Assembly (NCBI GenBank): GCA_023100825.1
Contig: CP095846.1
Span: 3,410,001 to 3,474,000, forward strand
DNA from: Nocardioidaceae bacterium SCSIO 66511
GTDB lineage: Bacteria > Actinomycetota > Actinomycetes > Propionibacteriales > Nocardioidaceae
Direction of reading: 5' to 3'
DNA: 64,000 bases
Below the pieces are notes generated by a model that made no database searches, was not told the DNA's origin, and worked only from the letters and a program-made list of their open reading frames with translations. Below are positions 35,376 to 44,360 of the stretch, one piece after another. The position numbers and the translations under genes were made by a program. Numbering within the stretch: position 1 is the stretch's first letter; each line of letters begins with the position of its first letter.

Positions 35376-35735
35376 CTAGAGGTCATCGGGCCCGGGCACC
35401 CAGGTCCACAGCGGCCGGATCTCGACGCTACCCGTACGCGCGTACGGGTGCCCGGCGGCCACCGCGACCGCCTCGTCGAGATCCGCGACGTCGATGATCA
35501 CCACGCCGCCGACGAAGTCCTTGGTCTCCACGAACGGCCCGTCCGACACCAGGGTCTCGTCGGCTCGTACACGCACGGTGGACGCAGTCTCGGTCGGGCG
35601 CAGCCGCACACCGACGAGGAAGGCGTCGCGCCTGCGCAGGTCGTCGGCCCATGCCTGGTGCACTGGGTCGGCCGCGAGGTCTTCGGTGCTCGGCGGGTCG
35701 GTCTCGTCATCACAGATCAACAGTGCGTACTTCAT
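35376..35735 (-). CDS. YCII-related (YciI-like) protein
   Basis: 119-aa dimeric alpha/beta barrel-type protein starting MKYALLICDDE, with VSDGPFVETKDFVGGVVIIDV (about 65-85) and the HPYARTGSVEIRPLW tail typical of the YCII family. Such genes often accompany ECF sigma factors; none is adjacent here. Function unknown. Confidence 0.87.
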   Translation of the reverse strand: MKYALLICDDETDPPSTEDLAADPVHQAWADDLRRRDAFLVGVRLRPTETASTVRVRADETLVSDGPFVETKDFVGGVVIIDVADLDEAVAVAAGHPYARTGSVEIRPLWTWVPGPDDL

Positions 35736-35818
35736 CGGGGTCCGTCCCTTTTCGTTGTGGTTCGGCTTCTAGCCCACCGACGATCCGAACCCGTACAGAT
35801 CGACACCGACGACGGTAC

Positions 35819-36652
35819 TCATCTCTGGTCGATCTGACGCACGACCGCATCGGCCACCTTCGCGCCGAACATGACCGGATCGTTGTGATCCGCGTTGAGC
35901 ACAACCGTCTCAGCGAGGTTCGGCGCCGCCGTGGCAACCTCGGCGCTGAGGCGCGACGGCACGATGGAGTCGCGCCTGCCGTAGATCACCGTGACCGGCA
36001 CATCGGTCGCTTCGATGTGATCGAGTACGGGGAACCGGTCGCGCAGGAGCCATCGGACCGGCAGCCACGGATAGTGCTGCGCGCCGACGTCGGCCAGCTC
36101 GGTGAACGGCGAACGGAGTACGACGCCTGCCGGCGGATGCCGCTGCTGCAGTGCGGCAACGACTCCTGTGCCCAACGACTCGCCGAGGTAGATCGTCCGG
36201 GCCGGCGGGTAGCCGAGATTCCCGAGCGCGTCGACGGCCGCGTCGGCGTCGCGGGCGAGCCCATCCTCGGACGGACTACCGGGATTGCCGCCATAGCCCC
36301 GGTAGTCCATCAGCAACACCGCGAGCCCGCGGTCACGCAGCACACGAGCCAACTCGACCCGCCCGAGACGGTTGCCCCCGTTGCCTGGCGCGACCAGGAC
36401 GGCGTGCTTGCGGTCCCGTACGCCCGGCGGCACCGGGACGAACCATGCGTCGAGCTCGAGCCCGTCGCTCGTGTGCAGCGTGACGTCACGCGCACCGTCG
36501 ATCACCTCATCGGCCGGCGGCGGCGCGTACGCGTCCGGGAAGTAGATCAGCTGACGCTGCAGGGCGGTCAACAAGGCGAGCGCTCCTCCCAGGAGAACCA
36601 GCGCGCCGAGCCCGCCGCGTACCGACCAGCGGAGAGCGGGAGCGGCGGCCAT
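35819..36652 (-). CDS. Membrane-anchored alpha/beta hydrolase (BEM46-like)
   Basis: 277-aa protein with one N-terminal TM (about 10-30), then an alpha/beta hydrolase domain: GNGGNR oxyanion loop, DYRGYGGNPGSPSEDG, nucleophile in YLGESLGTGV (about 156-165), acid in YGRRDSIVPS and His in NADHNDP. It matches the BEM46/ABHD13-type group at membranes. Substrate unknown. Confidence 0.85.
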   Translation of the reverse strand: MAAAPALRWSVRGGLGALVLLGGALALLTALQRQLIYFPDAYAPPPADEVIDGARDVTLHTSDGLELDAWFVPVPPGVRDRKHAVLVAPGNGGNRLGRVELARVLRDRGLAVLLMDYRGYGGNPGSPSEDGLARDADAAVDALGNLGYPPARTIYLGESLGTGVVAALQQRHPPAGVVLRSPFTELADVGAQHYPWLPVRWLLRDRFPVLDHIEATDVPVTVIYGRRDSIVPSRLSAEVATAAPNLAETVVLNADHNDPVMFGAKVADAVVRQIDQR

Positions 36653-36712
36653 ACTCCATCGTGGCTTGCCAGCACGGCCTCGGCAACGCCCGAGCGCAGC
36701 GCCCTTCTACGC

Positions 36713-36778
36713 CCCGCCGAGGTACGTCTTCCCGCCAATAAGCGCCGCCCTATCGGCCGGACGCCGTACCTCGGCGGG
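36713..36778. repeat. Long inverted repeat upstream of tRNA-fMet terminator
   Basis: CCCGCCGAGGTACG (36713-36726) is perfectly repeated in inverse orientation at 36765-36778, 38 bp apart. The stretch sits between the hydrolase start and the tRNA terminator and encodes nothing visible. It could be an extra terminator or a small repeat element. Confidence 0.5.
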
Positions 36779-36783
36779 AAACG

Positions 36784-36816
36784 AAAAATCGAGGCCAGAC
36801 ATTGTCTGACCTCGAT
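36784..36816 (-). terminator. Terminator of tRNA-fMet
   Basis: A 13-bp stem with one G-T pair (36788-36800 with 36804-36816, 3-nt loop) is followed on the minus strand by TTTTT. It lies six bases after the tRNA 3' end. Confidence 0.92.
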
Positions 36817-36821
36817 CTCCT

Positions 36822-36898
36822 TGGTAGCGGGGGCAGGATTTGAACCTGCGACCTCTGGGTTATGAGCCCAGCGAGCTACCGAACTGCTCCACCCCGCG
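36822..36898 (-). tRNA. Initiator tRNA-fMet (CAT)
   Basis: A 77-nt cloverleaf with encoded CCA (complement of 36822-36824) and anticodon CAT (complement of 36862-36864). The anticodon stem has the three G-C pairs diagnostic of initiators (CTGGG/CCCAG), and position 1 (C) does not pair with position 72 (T), the initiator hallmark. A strong terminator follows. Confidence 0.96.
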
Positions 36899-37023
36899 TC
36901 GCGTTCGCAACTATAGAGGGCTGCGCGAGCGGGAATCAAATCGGGTCCCGCTCACGAGGAGTTCGGCGCGTAGTCGTTGATGTTGTCGCTCAACACCAAC
37001 GACTGCGCGCCGAACTCTGGGAG

Positions 37024-40000
37024 TCAGTTACCGCCGTCGGCGTCGCCCGAATCGCCTTCGGAACCACCGGTGTCGCCGTCCGAGCCGCCCGACTCGTTCG
37101 TGCCTTCATCGGGCGAATCCCCGCCCATCAAGGACTGTGCTTCCTCGAGAAGTCTTGCTGCCTCGTCGTTCTTCTTCTGGTACGTGCCCAACTCGCCGTC
37201 GCTGAGCGCGGCTTGCGCGTCCTCAAGAGCCGTTACTGCCTGGCTGACCAGATCACGCGCAGTGGCCTCTGCACCCGTCGACGGCTCGTTGTCCTCACCA
37301 CCGTCGTCGGAGCCATCGGAGCCACCGGTGTCGGTGTTCGACCCGATGCCGAGTGCATCGCGCAGTGCCTCGTCCAGATCGCGGCCGGAGCCGACTTCCT
37401 CGCCGAACGACGTGACGACCATCTGCAGCACCGGATACGAGCCGGAGGTGCCGGTGTTCTGGGTATAGATCGGCTGTACGTACAACAACGCCTCGCCGAT
37501 CGGCAGCGACAGCAGGTTGCCGTACTTCACCTCGACGTTCTCGTTGTTGGTGAAGCTCAGCAGTTTCTGCCGAACGCTGTCGTCGTTCGCGAACGTGTTG
37601 TCCATCTGGTTCGGACCCGGGATCTGCCGCTCGCTCGACAGCTGCAGAATCTGGAACGACCCGTAGTCGTCGCTCGTCGCCTCGGAGTTGACCGACATGA
37701 ACGCGCCGAGGTTGTCCCGGTTGTTCGGGACATACACGCTCGTCAGCGAGAAGTTCGGGCTGTTCTCCGCCGGCCGTGCCATCGACAGGTAGTACGGCGG
37801 CTGCTTCTCACCGGTGTCCGACGTCGGGTCCTGCGGTACGACCCAACGCTCGTCGTCCTGGTAGAACGTGTCGGAGTCGGTCACGTGGTAGCGCTCCAGC
37901 ACATCGCGCTGCAGCTTGTACAGGTCGACCGGATAGCGCAGATGCGCCATCAGATCCTCGGAGATCTCCGACTTCGGCTTGACGACATCGGGGAACGTCT
38001 CCATCCACGCATCCAGCAGCGGATCCTCGGTGTCCCATTGGTACATGTCGACCGTGCCGTCGTACGCATCGACGACCGCCTTGACCGAGTTGCGAACGTA
38101 GTTGACCTGATCGGTCGGCAAGGCCTCCTGCGCTCCGGTGTTGGTGAGCGTGTCGGAGGTGGCCTCCTCCATCGAGCGCTTCTCCGACAACGGGTAGTCG
38201 TCGCTGGCCGTGTAACCGTCGACGATCCACACGACCCGGCCGTCGACGACCGCAGGGTACGGGTCGCCGTCGACCTGCAGCCACGGTGCGACCTTCTCGA
38301 CCCGGTGCCGCGGATCGCGGTCGTACAGGATCTTCGACTCGGAGTTGACCCGGCTCGACAGCAGGATGTTCGGCTCGCCGAACTTCGCGGCGTACAGGAG
38401 CTGCCGGAAGGTGCTGCCGATCCCGACACCACCCTCGCCGTCGTAGGTGTTCTGGGTGGACGCCTCGGTGTCATCACCGCCGCTGCTGCCACCGGTCGGG
38501 ATGTCGATCTCGACCGGGTTGGCACCCTCGGGAGCACCCACGATCGAGTACTGAGGGCCGCCGCCACCCTCGGCGAACGCCTCTCCGTAATAGATGCGCG
38601 GCTCCTTCTTGAAGTCGAAGTCGCCGACCGGCGGGATGTCCTTCTCCACCCACACCGGCTCGCCCTCGGAGTTGACCTGGTTGCCGCGTGCGGCGATGAC
38701 GCCGTAGCCGTGGGTGTAGACGGTGTGGTCACCGGTCCAGGTGCGCTGGCTGTCCTGCAGACCACTCAGGTCGAGCTCGCGGGCCGCGATCACGAGATCC
38801 TGCGGCTGATCGTCCTCGTCGATCGTGTAGCGGTCGATGTCGAGCGTGTCGGGCACGGTGTAGTAGCCGCGCACCTGCTGCAACTGCTCGAAGGCCGGCG
38901 CCACGAGCGTCGGGTCGAGCAGTCGCGTCGAGACGCGCGTCTCCGACGACTCGCGCAGCTCCGACGGGGCAATGCTCGACCTGGCGTCGTAGTCGTCGAC
39001 CTTCACATCAGAGATGTCGTACGCATCGCGGGTCGCGGTGATGTTCTTCTCGATGTACGGCGACTCTTTGTCCTGCTCCGACGGCTTCACCTGGAAGGAC
39101 TGCATGATCGCCGGCCAGATGCCGCCGATCAGGATCGACGACAGCAGCAACAGCCCGACACCGATGCCCGGGAGCATCCACGAGCCGCGTACGGCGTTGA
39201 CGAAGAACAGGATCGCGCAGATGAGCGCGATGACGATCAGGATGTTCTTGCTCGGGATCCGCGCATGCGCGTCGGTGTACGAGATGCCCGTGTGCAAGGA
39301 GCCGTCTGCGGTCGCGAAACCGTACCGGTCGAGCCAGTACGCGAACGCCTTCAGCAGCATGAAGACGCCGATCATGATCGACAGATGGATGCGCGCGGCG
39401 GTCGACACCTTGCTCACGCGCGCCTGGAAGGAGATCGCGCCGTACAGGTAGTACACGAGCGCCGTGAGTATCAGCGCAACGATCAGCAGCGCGAAACCGT
39501 ACGAGGCGAGGAAGCGGAACCACGGGTAGTCGAAGACGAAGAAGCCGATGTCCTTGCCGAAGTACTCGTCCTCGGTTCCGAACGAGCCGCCGTTGCGCCA
39601 CAGCAGGTACGTCTCCCACTTGCCGACCGCGACGGCGCCGGAGAATCCGACGAGCGCGATGCCGAGCACGATGAACAACGGCTTGCGCACGGGGTCGATG
39701 CCGTCGCGATAACGCGCGACCGGATCGCTGATCCGCGACTGGGCGCCGAGCGGAGGTCGGCAACGGTACGCGAGGTAGACACTGCCGAGCACGACTCCGG
39801 CGAAGACGACGCCGAACACGATGAACAGCAGTACGCGCGTGCCGAGCAAAGTCGAGTAGACCGAGGAGTAGTCGAGCGCCTGGAACCACAGCCGGTCGGT
39901 CCAGATGCCGGTGAAGATGGACGCGAGGAAGATCAGCGCGGCGAGAGTGATGATCGTCGGGATCAACACCCGCCGCCCGCGGCCACTGGACGTGGGCGGC

Positions 40001-40041
40001 TCCTCGTCGCGCTTCGACCCAGCTGCGAAACCGTCGCTCAC
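37024..40041 (-). CDS. UPF0182 family membrane protein
   Basis: 1005-aa protein of the UPF0182 (COG1615) family, homologous to Rv3193c. It has about seven TM helices in the first 310 residues, beginning around 28-48, then a large extracytoplasmic domain and an acidic Gly/Ser-rich C-terminus. Function unknown. GTG 40041 follows AAGGAG at 40049-40054. The adjacent PPA1309 and YlbL genes repeat the actinobacterial order. A very long antisense reading over this gene is a GC-composition artefact. Confidence 0.92.
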   Translation of the reverse strand: MSDGFAAGSKRDEEPPTSSGRGRRVLIPTIITLAALIFLASIFTGIWTDRLWFQALDYSSVYSTLLGTRVLLFIVFGVVFAGVVLGSVYLAYRCRPPLGAQSRISDPVARYRDGIDPVRKPLFIVLGIALVGFSGAVAVGKWETYLLWRNGGSFGTEDEYFGKDIGFFVFDYPWFRFLASYGFALLIVALILTALVYYLYGAISFQARVSKVSTAARIHLSIMIGVFMLLKAFAYWLDRYGFATADGSLHTGISYTDAHARIPSKNILIVIALICAILFFVNAVRGSWMLPGIGVGLLLLSSILIGGIWPAIMQSFQVKPSEQDKESPYIEKNITATRDAYDISDVKVDDYDARSSIAPSELRESSETRVSTRLLDPTLVAPAFEQLQQVRGYYTVPDTLDIDRYTIDEDDQPQDLVIAARELDLSGLQDSQRTWTGDHTVYTHGYGVIAARGNQVNSEGEPVWVEKDIPPVGDFDFKKEPRIYYGEAFAEGGGGPQYSIVGAPEGANPVEIDIPTGGSSGGDDTEASTQNTYDGEGGVGIGSTFRQLLYAAKFGEPNILLSSRVNSESKILYDRDPRHRVEKVAPWLQVDGDPYPAVVDGRVVWIVDGYTASDDYPLSEKRSMEEATSDTLTNTGAQEALPTDQVNYVRNSVKAVVDAYDGTVDMYQWDTEDPLLDAWMETFPDVVKPKSEISEDLMAHLRYPVDLYKLQRDVLERYHVTDSDTFYQDDERWVVPQDPTSDTGEKQPPYYLSMARPAENSPNFSLTSVYVPNNRDNLGAFMSVNSEATSDDYGSFQILQLSSERQIPGPNQMDNTFANDDSVRQKLLSFTNNENVEVKYGNLLSLPIGEALLYVQPIYTQNTGTSGSYPVLQMVVTSFGEEVGSGRDLDEALRDALGIGSNTDTGGSDGSDDGGEDNEPSTGAEATARDLVSQAVTALEDAQAALSDGELGTYQKKNDEAARLLEEAQSLMGGDSPDEGTNESGGSDGDTGGSEGDSGDADGGN

Positions 40042-40110
40042 GTCTCTCCTTGTATCGAGCGCTCAAACTGAGCCCGGTCACAAACCGTGGGTCTGCGACC
40101 GGGGATGGTA

Positions 40111-40635
40111 CTAGTCTGCCAGGGTCTCCGAGAGCAGCCTCGTCAGTGCCGGTACGAGGTCGGGTCCCTCGAGCAGATCGTCGGGGTTGGTGCGCATCCG
40201 AACCGCACAATGGACCTCGCCGGAACGGTTCACCGCGGCCACGATGCGTACGTCCTGACGGTCGGGATGCTTCGCCGCGTACGACTCGAGTTCGCTCGGC
40301 TCGTCGGGCAGACCCTCCTCGGCGTCGGGCGGCAGCATCAGGCGTTCGACGACTGCCGCGCAGCCGAAGACCTGCGGCGGCCACATGATGCGCGCGAGGG
40401 TCTCCTCGAACGACCGGTCGGCGGGTATGTCGTCCTGGGCTACCGGCGTGAGCGATTCGGGGTCGGCGGACTCATCGAGCCCGAGGCTGCGCGCCATCTC
40501 CGGCTCAGCCCGGACGAGATCGCCGGTCGGCACCAATGCGTACAACGTGGGCGGTTGGTCCCAACCCGCTTCTGCGGCATGCTCCTCGACCTCGAGCGCT
40601 GCCTGTCGAAGCGCAGAGTCCTCTCCTACTCGCAC
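40111..40635 (-). CDS. PPA1309-like conserved protein
   Basis: 174-aa soluble acidic protein of the PPA1309 type, known from actinobacteria next to the YlbL protease and UPF0182 genes. It contains VFGCAAVVERLMLPP (about 88-102) and a C-terminal DLVPALTRLLSETL. Function unknown. GTG 40635 lies inside the end of ylbL (10-bp overlap), pointing to co-translation. Confidence 0.82.
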   Translation of the reverse strand: MRVGEDSALRQAALEVEEHAAEAGWDQPPTLYALVPTGDLVRAEPEMARSLGLDESADPESLTPVAQDDIPADRSFEETLARIMWPPQVFGCAAVVERLMLPPDAEEGLPDEPSELESYAAKHPDRQDVRIVAAVNRSGEVHCAVRMRTNPDDLLEGPDLVPALTRLLSETLAD

Positions 40636-41669
40636 AGCGGAACCTCCGCACCGGGATCGTTGGCAAGGGCTTCCAGGGACTTGACCGCCTGGTCGAACGT
40701 CTTGGCTTCGACGAGCGTCAACCCGTGGTCATCGCCGTCGGCAGCCTCGGCGCAGTTGCCGGTCGGCGTCAGGAAGATCGACGCGTCTGCCGCAGCGGCA
40801 CCCGCGATCTTCTGCTGGATGCCGCCGATCGGGCCGACCGTGCCGTCGTCGGCGATCGTCCCGGTGCCGGCGACGACCTTGTCGCCGGTGAGCGACCCGC
40901 GAGTCAGCTCGTCGTACATGGCGAGCGCGAACATCATTCCGGCGCTCGGCCCGCCGACGTCCTCGCCGACGTTGTTGGTCACCGTGACGGGAAAGTCGTA
41001 CCCGATGCCGATGCCGATCCGCGACATCGAAGCGTCTTCTGGATGCTTCTCCGTCGTCAGGGTGACCGTGCGCTCGTCGGGGCCGCGTTCGATGTCGAGC
41101 TCCACATCGGTGCCCGGCTTCAGCGTGGCGATCGAGTTGATGACGTCGTCGGGCGAGTGGACCTTCTCACCGTCGACCGCCAGGATCGTGTCGCCGACCT
41201 CGAGCTTGCCTGCGGCCGGGCCCTTCGGATCGACCGGCTTCTCCACCGCCACCCGTACGTCGTAGCCGGCGGCCCGAAGCGCCACCGCCTCGGAGATCGT
41301 CTTCGAGCTCGACATCTGCAGGCTGGTCTCCTGCTCCGCCTCCTCGGCAGTCTGCCCCTCGGGGTAGATCACGTCACGAGGAACGACGGCGTCGTCGTCG
41401 CTGAACCACGCCGATACCGCTTGACCGAGCGACAGCTTGGATCCGGCGCTGGTGACCGAAACCGTCGTGAACCGAAGCTCGCCATCGGTGTCGTACGTAC
41501 GAACTCCGTCGCCGAACTGGATCACCGGCTTGTCCTCGAACTTGCCGAGCGTGTCGAAGGTCGGACCCGGTTTCATCGTCACGTACGGGACGGGGATGAG
41601 CGCCGCCACGCAGACCAGCACAAGCGTCGCCGCAGCGGCAGCGAACAGCGTGAGGTTACGGCGGGACAC
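40626..41669 (-). CDS. YlbL-type PDZ/Lon-C membrane protease
   Basis: 347-aa protein with one N-terminal TM (about 6-27), a PDZ-like domain in the middle (GKLEVGDTILAVDGEKV) and a C-terminal Lon-type S16 domain with the Ser/Lys dyad: Ser in GGPSAGMMFALAMYD and Lys in GGIQQKIAGA. Homologue of Rv3194c. GTG 41669 is taken because the sequence after it starts the TM; upstream codons are unlikely. Confidence 0.9.
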   Translation of the reverse strand: MSRRNLTLFAAAAATLVLVCVAALIPVPYVTMKPGPTFDTLGKFEDKPVIQFGDGVRTYDTDGELRFTTVSVTSAGSKLSLGQAVSAWFSDDDAVVPRDVIYPEGQTAEEAEQETSLQMSSSKTISEAVALRAAGYDVRVAVEKPVDPKGPAAGKLEVGDTILAVDGEKVHSPDDVINSIATLKPGTDVELDIERGPDERTVTLTTEKHPEDASMSRIGIGIGYDFPVTVTNNVGEDVGGPSAGMMFALAMYDELTRGSLTGDKVVAGTGTIADDGTVGPIGGIQQKIAGAAAADASIFLTPTGNCAEAADGDDHGLTLVEAKTFDQAVKSLEALANDPGAEVPLCE

Positions 41670-41682
41670 GGAACCTACTCTT

Positions 41683-41928
41683 TCACCGCAGGCTGCGCGT
41701 ACGGCTGGAGGGGCGTACGGCGACTCCGCTCGGACGCTCACGATGTTGGGTCGCAACGAGCAGAGGTTTGCGCGGACGTCTGCTCATGGCGCGCGAGAAC
41801 CGCTCCTGAGCACGCTCGTCACTCGCCCGCAGGGTGCGCGCCGACGGGCGGCGGCCGCGCCAACCTGCCCACAGCATCGCAACGGCGGTCACCGCCAGGG
41901 GCGCGGCCAGCCAGAGCAGAATCTCCAC
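41683..41928 (-). CDS. Small membrane protein with basic tail
   Basis: 81-aa protein: one TM helix near residues 3-22 (LLWLAAPLAVTAVAMLWAGW), then a strongly basic Arg-rich cytoplasmic tail. It stands 13 bp upstream of ylbL and 47 bp after moaE in the same direction, so co-transcription is likely. Function unknown. Confidence 0.65.
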   Translation of the reverse strand: MEILLWLAAPLAVTAVAMLWAGWRGRRPSARTLRASDERAQERFSRAMSRRPRKPLLVATQHRERPSGVAVRPSSRTRSLR

Positions 41929-41975
41929 CCCGACAGCCTAGGCAGGCCGGTACGTACGCGGTGCCAGGCACGCCG

Positions 41976-42407
41976 TCATGGGGTGCCGACCCACTCGTCG
42001 CTGCCGTCGGCGAACACCTGGTGCTTCCAGATCGGCACACCGGACTTCAGATCGTCGATGAGCGCGTGGCAAGCATCCATCGCCTGGCCGCGGTGCGCCG
42101 CGGACACCGCGACGACGACTGCGATGTCACCGATGCCGAGCGACCCGACTCGGTGCACTGCGCTCAGCGCGACGACGTCGTAGCGCGCGACGATCGCCTC
42201 GGCGACCTCCCGCATCCGGGCATTCACCGTAGGGTGGGCGGAGTACTCCAGGCGATCGACGCCTCGACCGCCGTCGTGATCGCGCACAGTGCCGACGAAC
42301 AGCCCGACTCCGCCGGCATACGCATCGACCACACTGGCGTACACCTCGTCGACACGCAGAGGCTCGTCGCGTACGTCGAGCAGTCGGATCACCTCGGCGG
42401 AGCTCAT
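41976..42407 (-). CDS. moaE: Molybdopterin synthase catalytic subunit MoaE
   Basis: 143-aa MoaE with GLFVGTVRDHDGGRGV (about 35-50), the HRVGSLGIGDIAVVVAVSAAHR stretch and the C-terminal PIWKHQ containing the catalytic-type Lys. It forms molybdopterin synthase with MoaD, adding sulfur to precursor Z. MoaD and other moa genes are not nearby. Divergent from the DUF2342 gene with 31 bp between starts. Confidence 0.93.
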   Translation of the reverse strand: MSSAEVIRLLDVRDEPLRVDEVYASVVDAYAGGVGLFVGTVRDHDGGRGVDRLEYSAHPTVNARMREVAEAIVARYDVVALSAVHRVGSLGIGDIAVVVAVSAAHRGQAMDACHALIDDLKSGVPIWKHQVFADGSDEWVGTP

Positions 42408-42438
42408 AGCCCATCACCCTACGAGTAGGTTTGTAGAC

Positions 42439-43809
42439 ATGGCCACGAACCCACCAGACGACAGCCAGGACAACACTCCGGACAAGGGTCCGGACGACTC
42501 TGGCCCGGGCAGCCAGCAGAACCCCTTCGCCGGTACCCCCATGGAGCAGATGTTCCAGGCGTTCTCCGGTGGGCAGATGCCCGATATGAACGTCATCATG
42601 TCCCAGATGCAGCGGATGTTCGCGCCGCATGAGGGCAGTGTGAACTGGGAGCTCGCCACCGAGATCGCTCGGCACACCGTCGCCCAGTCACCCGACCCGT
42701 CGGTGACGACCGCCGATACGGGTGCCGTCTCCGACGCGGTACGCCTGGCCGAGCTGTGGCTCGACGGCGCGACGAGCATCCCGGCGGGCGCGACCACTTC
42801 GGCTGCGTGGAGCCGCGCGGAGTGGATCGAGGCGACGTCGCCGACGTGGCGCACGCTGGTCGAGCCGATCGCCGAGCATGTCGTCACCGCGATGAGCGAC
42901 GCGGTGCCCGAAGAGGCCAAGCAGATGGCGGGCCCGCTGATGGGATTCCTCGGCCAGGCCGGCGGCGCGATGTTCGGCCAGCAGATCGGCCGGGCTCTCG
43001 GCGAGCTCGCCGCCGAGGTCGTCTCGACGACCGACGTCGGGCTCCCGCTCGGTCCCGACGGAGTCGCCGCGATCCTGCCCCGTAACGTCAAGGAGTTCGG
43101 CGAGGGCCTCGGCGTGACACCGACCGACGTGACGCTCTACCTGGTACTCCGCGAGTGTGCGCACCATCGGCTCTTCGCCCACGCGCCGTGGCTCCGCGCA
43201 CGCCTCGTCGGTGCGATCGAGGAGTTCGGTCGCGGTACGCGCATCGACATGTCCCGGATCGAGGAGTCGATGCGCGACATCGACCCGACCAACCCGAACG
43301 CCCTCAACGAGGCATTGTCCGGTGGCCTGTTCGAGCCGACTCGTACGCCCGAGCAACAGAGCGCCCTGGAGCGGCTCGAACTGCTGCTGGCGCTCGTCGA
43401 AGGATGGGTCGACGAGGTGGTGAGCCAGGCGACCGACGAGCGGATGCCCGCCGCGAAGAGCCTGCGTGAGGCTGTACGCCGCCGCCGGGCCGCGGGTGGT
43501 CCCGCAGAGGAGACGTTCGCGTCGCTGGTCGGTCTCGAGCTCAGGCCACGTCGTCTACGCGATGCCGCTCATCTGTGGGCCGCATTGCGCGACCGACAGG
43601 GCGCGGAGGCCCGCGACGCCGTGTGGGCGCACCCGGATCTGCTCCCGTCTGCGGCCGACCTCGACGATCCGCTCGGGTTCGCAACCGACGACGACACCCG
43701 CATCGACGACGAGGACTTCGACGCGGCACTCGCCGATCTGCTCGACTCGGCCGGAGAGTCCTCGTCCGACGACGAGTCGGGCGAGGGAGACGAGTCCGCC
43801 GGTTCATGA
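42439..43809 (+). CDS. DUF2342 zinc-dependent metalloprotease-like protein
   Basis: 456-aa protein homologous to Rv3195, with an acidic Pro-rich start, a central helical region (GPLMGFLGQAGGAMFGQQIGRALGELA, about 166-192) and the metal-type segment RECAHHRLF (about 238-246). The family is classed as a zinc-dependent metallohydrolase related to F420-associated proteins; activity unproven. TAGGTT (42426-42431) ends 7 nt before the ATG, so leaderless. The stop overlaps the Nudix ATG. Confidence 0.85.
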   Translation: MATNPPDDSQDNTPDKGPDDSGPGSQQNPFAGTPMEQMFQAFSGGQMPDMNVIMSQMQRMFAPHEGSVNWELATEIARHTVAQSPDPSVTTADTGAVSDAVRLAELWLDGATSIPAGATTSAAWSRAEWIEATSPTWRTLVEPIAEHVVTAMSDAVPEEAKQMAGPLMGFLGQAGGAMFGQQIGRALGELAAEVVSTTDVGLPLGPDGVAAILPRNVKEFGEGLGVTPTDVTLYLVLRECAHHRLFAHAPWLRARLVGAIEEFGRGTRIDMSRIEESMRDIDPTNPNALNEALSGGLFEPTRTPEQQSALERLELLLALVEGWVDEVVSQATDERMPAAKSLREAVRRRRAAGGPAEETFASLVGLELRPRRLRDAAHLWAALRDRQGAEARDAVWAHPDLLPSAADLDDPLGFATDDDTRIDDEDFDAALADLLDSAGESSSDDESGEGDESAGS

Positions 43810-44342
43810 CGCTGCACGCCGACGCGGTCGACGTACTCACCAGGTGGCGTGCACCCGATGACGCGCAGGACGCGCTACGCCGCACGTACCTCCGCCATCT
43901 CGGCCACCATCGCGATGCGATGCAGCGCTCCTGCCGGCCGGATCACCTCACGGCAAGTGTCCTGGTGATGTCCGCGGACCGATCGCAGGTGCTGCTCACG
44001 CTGCACCGCAAGCTCGGGCGATGGCTGCAGACCGGCGGCCACTGCGAGGACGTCGACGCCGATCTGGTCGCGGCGGCAACCCGCGAGGGTGTCGAGGAGT
44101 CAGGCATCGACGGTCTTCGTACCGACCCCGATCCGGTGCTCCTGTCTCGCCACGAGGTGCCGTGCGGCCCCGTACGCCCGGCACACCACCTGGACGTGCA
44201 GTTCGTCGCGTACGCGCCACCTGGTGCGCGCGAGCGGATCAGCGACGAGTCCGCCGCCCTCACGTGGTTTCCGATCGGCGCGCTGCCCGACAGCGCCGAT
44301 GCGAGCGTACGCGCGCTGGTCGAGCACGCGGCGCGGCGCTGA
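43806..44342 (+). CDS. Nudix hydrolase
   Basis: 178-aa protein with a full Nudix box beginning GGHCEDVDAD and closing REGVEESGI (about 77-101). It would hydrolyse a nucleoside diphosphate-linked compound; substrate unknown. ATG overlaps the TGA of the DUF2342 gene (ATGA), so the two are co-translated. Downstream lies the composite repeat element. Confidence 0.9.
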   Translation: MTLHADAVDVLTRWRAPDDAQDALRRTYLRHLGHHRDAMQRSCRPDHLTASVLVMSADRSQVLLTLHRKLGRWLQTGGHCEDVDADLVAAATREGVEESGIDGLRTDPDPVLLSRHEVPCGPVRPAHHLDVQFVAYAPPGARERISDESAALTWFPIGALPDSADASVRALVEHAARR

Positions 44343-44360
44343 GGCAGCCGGGCTTATCGG

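Noticed and set aside
36862..40071. A 1069-codon open frame on the + strand opposite the UPF0182 gene
   Set aside because: It is an antisense shadow: its composition is Arg/Val/Asp-rich without domains, while the minus strand encodes a full UPF0182 protein with membrane helices and a ribosome site.
40536..42428. A 630-codon open frame on the + strand opposite ylbL and moaE
   Set aside because: Antisense shadow without domains; both minus-strand proteins are well-recognised families.
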